DNA from: Azonexaceae bacterium
GTDB taxonomy: Bacteria; Pseudomonadota; Gammaproteobacteria; Burkholderiales; Rhodocyclaceae
Length of the DNA: 6,411 nucleotides
Assembly (NCBI GenBank): GCA_009469685.1
Contig: SSTA01000035.1
Location: 1-6,411, forward strand
Direction of reading: 5' to 3'
Both the position numbers and the translations under genes were made by a program. Of this stretch, positions 5,537 to 6,411 are shown one piece after another (the first letter of the stretch is position 1; each line of letters opens with the position of its first letter). The notes beneath the pieces were generated by a model that was not told the DNA's origin, made no database searches, and saw only the letters and a list, made by a program, of their open reading frames with translations.

Positions 5537-6411
5537 CACTCCGCCGTCCCTGCGCCGGAGCGCGCCTACCGCGAGCAGGTCGCGCACGACCCGGGTGGCG
5601 AGATCTTCGGCGGAAAGCCGCAGGTAGCGGGCATTGACCTCGTTGGCGAAGGTTAACCCGGCCAAAAAGGGGGCCACCTCGTCCCGTGCGAGGGAACGGC
5701 GTTCCATGATGGCGAAGGAGACGATCACCTTGATGGCGTGCCAGGCCAGGTGATCAAGGTTGGCCTCGAAATGGGCCAATTTTCCGAAGGCCTTGGCGAA
5801 GGCTTCGCCAACGTCCTGGAAGGGACTGCCGTGGCCCGGAATCACCCAATCCACGGCCAAGGTGGCGAGATGCTCCAGGGTCGCCCGGGTCGCCGCCAAA
5901 CCGTCGGCCTGACCGAGCAACTCCGGGAAGGCTACGCCGAACCCGTTCTGCCAGAAGGCATCGCCGGAAATCAGGATGCGCCGCTCCGGGTTGTAGTAAA
6001 CCAGGGCTTCCATATCGTGGCCGGGGGCGGCGATGGCCTCCCAGACCAGACCCCCCATTTCGAGCCGATCCCCCGCGCGCAGGGTGGCGTCGTGACTGAA
6101 GCGGGCCGACTGTTGGCCCAGGGGGGAGAGGAGCAAGGCGTCTTCGTCCCATTCAGCAACCGTTGCCGCCAGACCCCCCGGAACCACGATTTGGCAGTCG
6201 AAGGCCGTCTTGAGGGCCGCGTTCCCACCGATATGGTCGGAATGCGAGTGAGTATTCACAATACGCGAGAGCCTTCTGCCGTCGAGTACATGCCGGACCA
6301 GGGCGACCGTTTGCTCGGCGTGGGTGACGTATCCGCTATCGACGATGGTGGCTTCGTCCCCGTCGAAAAAGACGACGTTATTGGCGGAGAGCCAGCCTCG
6401 CTCCAGGACGC
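5522..6411 (-). CDS. Metallo-beta-lactamase-fold hydrolase, 5' end outside the window
   Basis: The visible 295 residues are open to the window edge, so the N-terminus is missing; a GTG at 6259 lies inside the conserved fold and is not the start. Numbering from the edge, the metal-binding motif HSHSDH is at 54-59, followed by H131 in APGHD, D150 in ISGDAFW and H193 in IPGHG, a complete dinuclear metal site. A further C-terminal helical part (about 205-295) ends AVGALRRRDGGVLVPA, resembling the small helical domain of LACTB2-like or glyoxalase II-like relatives. The upstream strand NNVVFFDGDEATIVDSGY (10-27) is the usual beta-strand lead-in. It should be an active cytoplasmic hydrolase, possibly of thioesters or similar bonds, but the substrate is not apparent. 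Its TGA stop (5524-5522) lies inside the last codons of the convergent GGDEF gene. Confidence 0.9.
   Translation of the reverse strand, partial: VLERGWLSANNVVFFDGDEATIVDSGYVTHAEQTVALVRHVLDGRRLSRIVNTHSHSDHIGGNAALKTAFDCQIVVPGGLAATVAEWDEDALLLSPLGQQSARFSHDATLRAGDRLEMGGLVWEAIAAPGHDMEALVYYNPERRILISGDAFWQNGFGVAFPELLGQADGLAATRATLEHLATLAVDWVIPGHGSPFQDVGEAFAKAFGKLAHFEANLDHLAWHAIKVIVSFAIMERRSLARDEVAPFLAGLTFANEVNARYLRLSAEDLATRVVRDLLAVGALRRRDGGVLVPA

Noticed and set aside
1..6411. CRISPR arrays, insertion sequences, tRNA or rRNA genes, tandem repeats
   Set aside because: I saw no spaced repeats, terminal inverted repeats, transposase motifs, tRNA arms or rRNA-like stretches; all non-coding space totals only a few hundred bases.

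Overview
The window is GC-rich, gene-dense bacterial chromosome. The base composition and gene set (UbiX, RapZ, a stand-alone Lon N-terminal domain protein, and a NusG-domain-II/Gx membrane pair) suggest a betaproteobacterium, probably of the Rhodocyclales type. That placement is inference from protein character, not from a search. I see no insertion sequence, CRISPR array, tRNA, rRNA or integrase, so this looks like ordinary core or near-core chromosome, not a mobile island.

Layout. Positions 1-105 hold the last 34 codons of an unidentified plus-strand gene. A 13-bp perfect-to-near-perfect hairpin (117-145) then separates it from a long minus-strand gene train. In transcription order, right to left, the train is rapZ (3193-2345), a membrane-anchored NusG domain II protein (2322-1909), a Gx-family membrane protein (1928-1392), ubiX (1399-791) and a Lon substrate-binding-domain protein (791-165). 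From the second gene on, every junction overlaps (20, 8 and 1 bp), so this is almost certainly one translationally coupled operon. The 194-bp gap between rapZ and the divergent plus-strand genes carries a good sigma70-type promoter for the plus strand. On the minus strand it carries a possible 17-codon leader ORF with an excellent Shine-Dalgarno sequence, ending 5 nt before the rapZ start and containing a hairpin.

On the plus strand, an M20-family metallo-amidohydrolase (3388-4551) is followed 19 bp later by a cNMP-binding-domain/GGDEF protein (4571-5536), probably co-transcribed. That gene converges on a metallo-beta-lactamase-fold hydrolase (5522 to beyond 6411, minus strand), and the two overlap by 15 bp at their 3' ends.

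How the genes may work together. UbiX makes prenylated FMN from FMN and dimethylallyl phosphate, for the UbiD decarboxylase of ubiquinone synthesis. The NusG_II and Gx proteins belong to poorly understood families. Their overlapping placement directly ahead of ubiX invites the idea of a flavin-, prenyl- or quinone-related membrane module, but no sequence feature proves it. RapZ at the head of the operon is a nucleotide-binding regulator whose C-terminal tail lacks the basic residues used by the enterobacterial protein for sRNA binding. The plus-strand pair joins a hydrolase to a signalling protein whose cyclic-nucleotide site and GGDEF signature both deviate from canon. I found no clearly new system; the rapZ-leader region and the rapZ/NusG_II/Gx/ubiX/LON operon are the most interesting parts.
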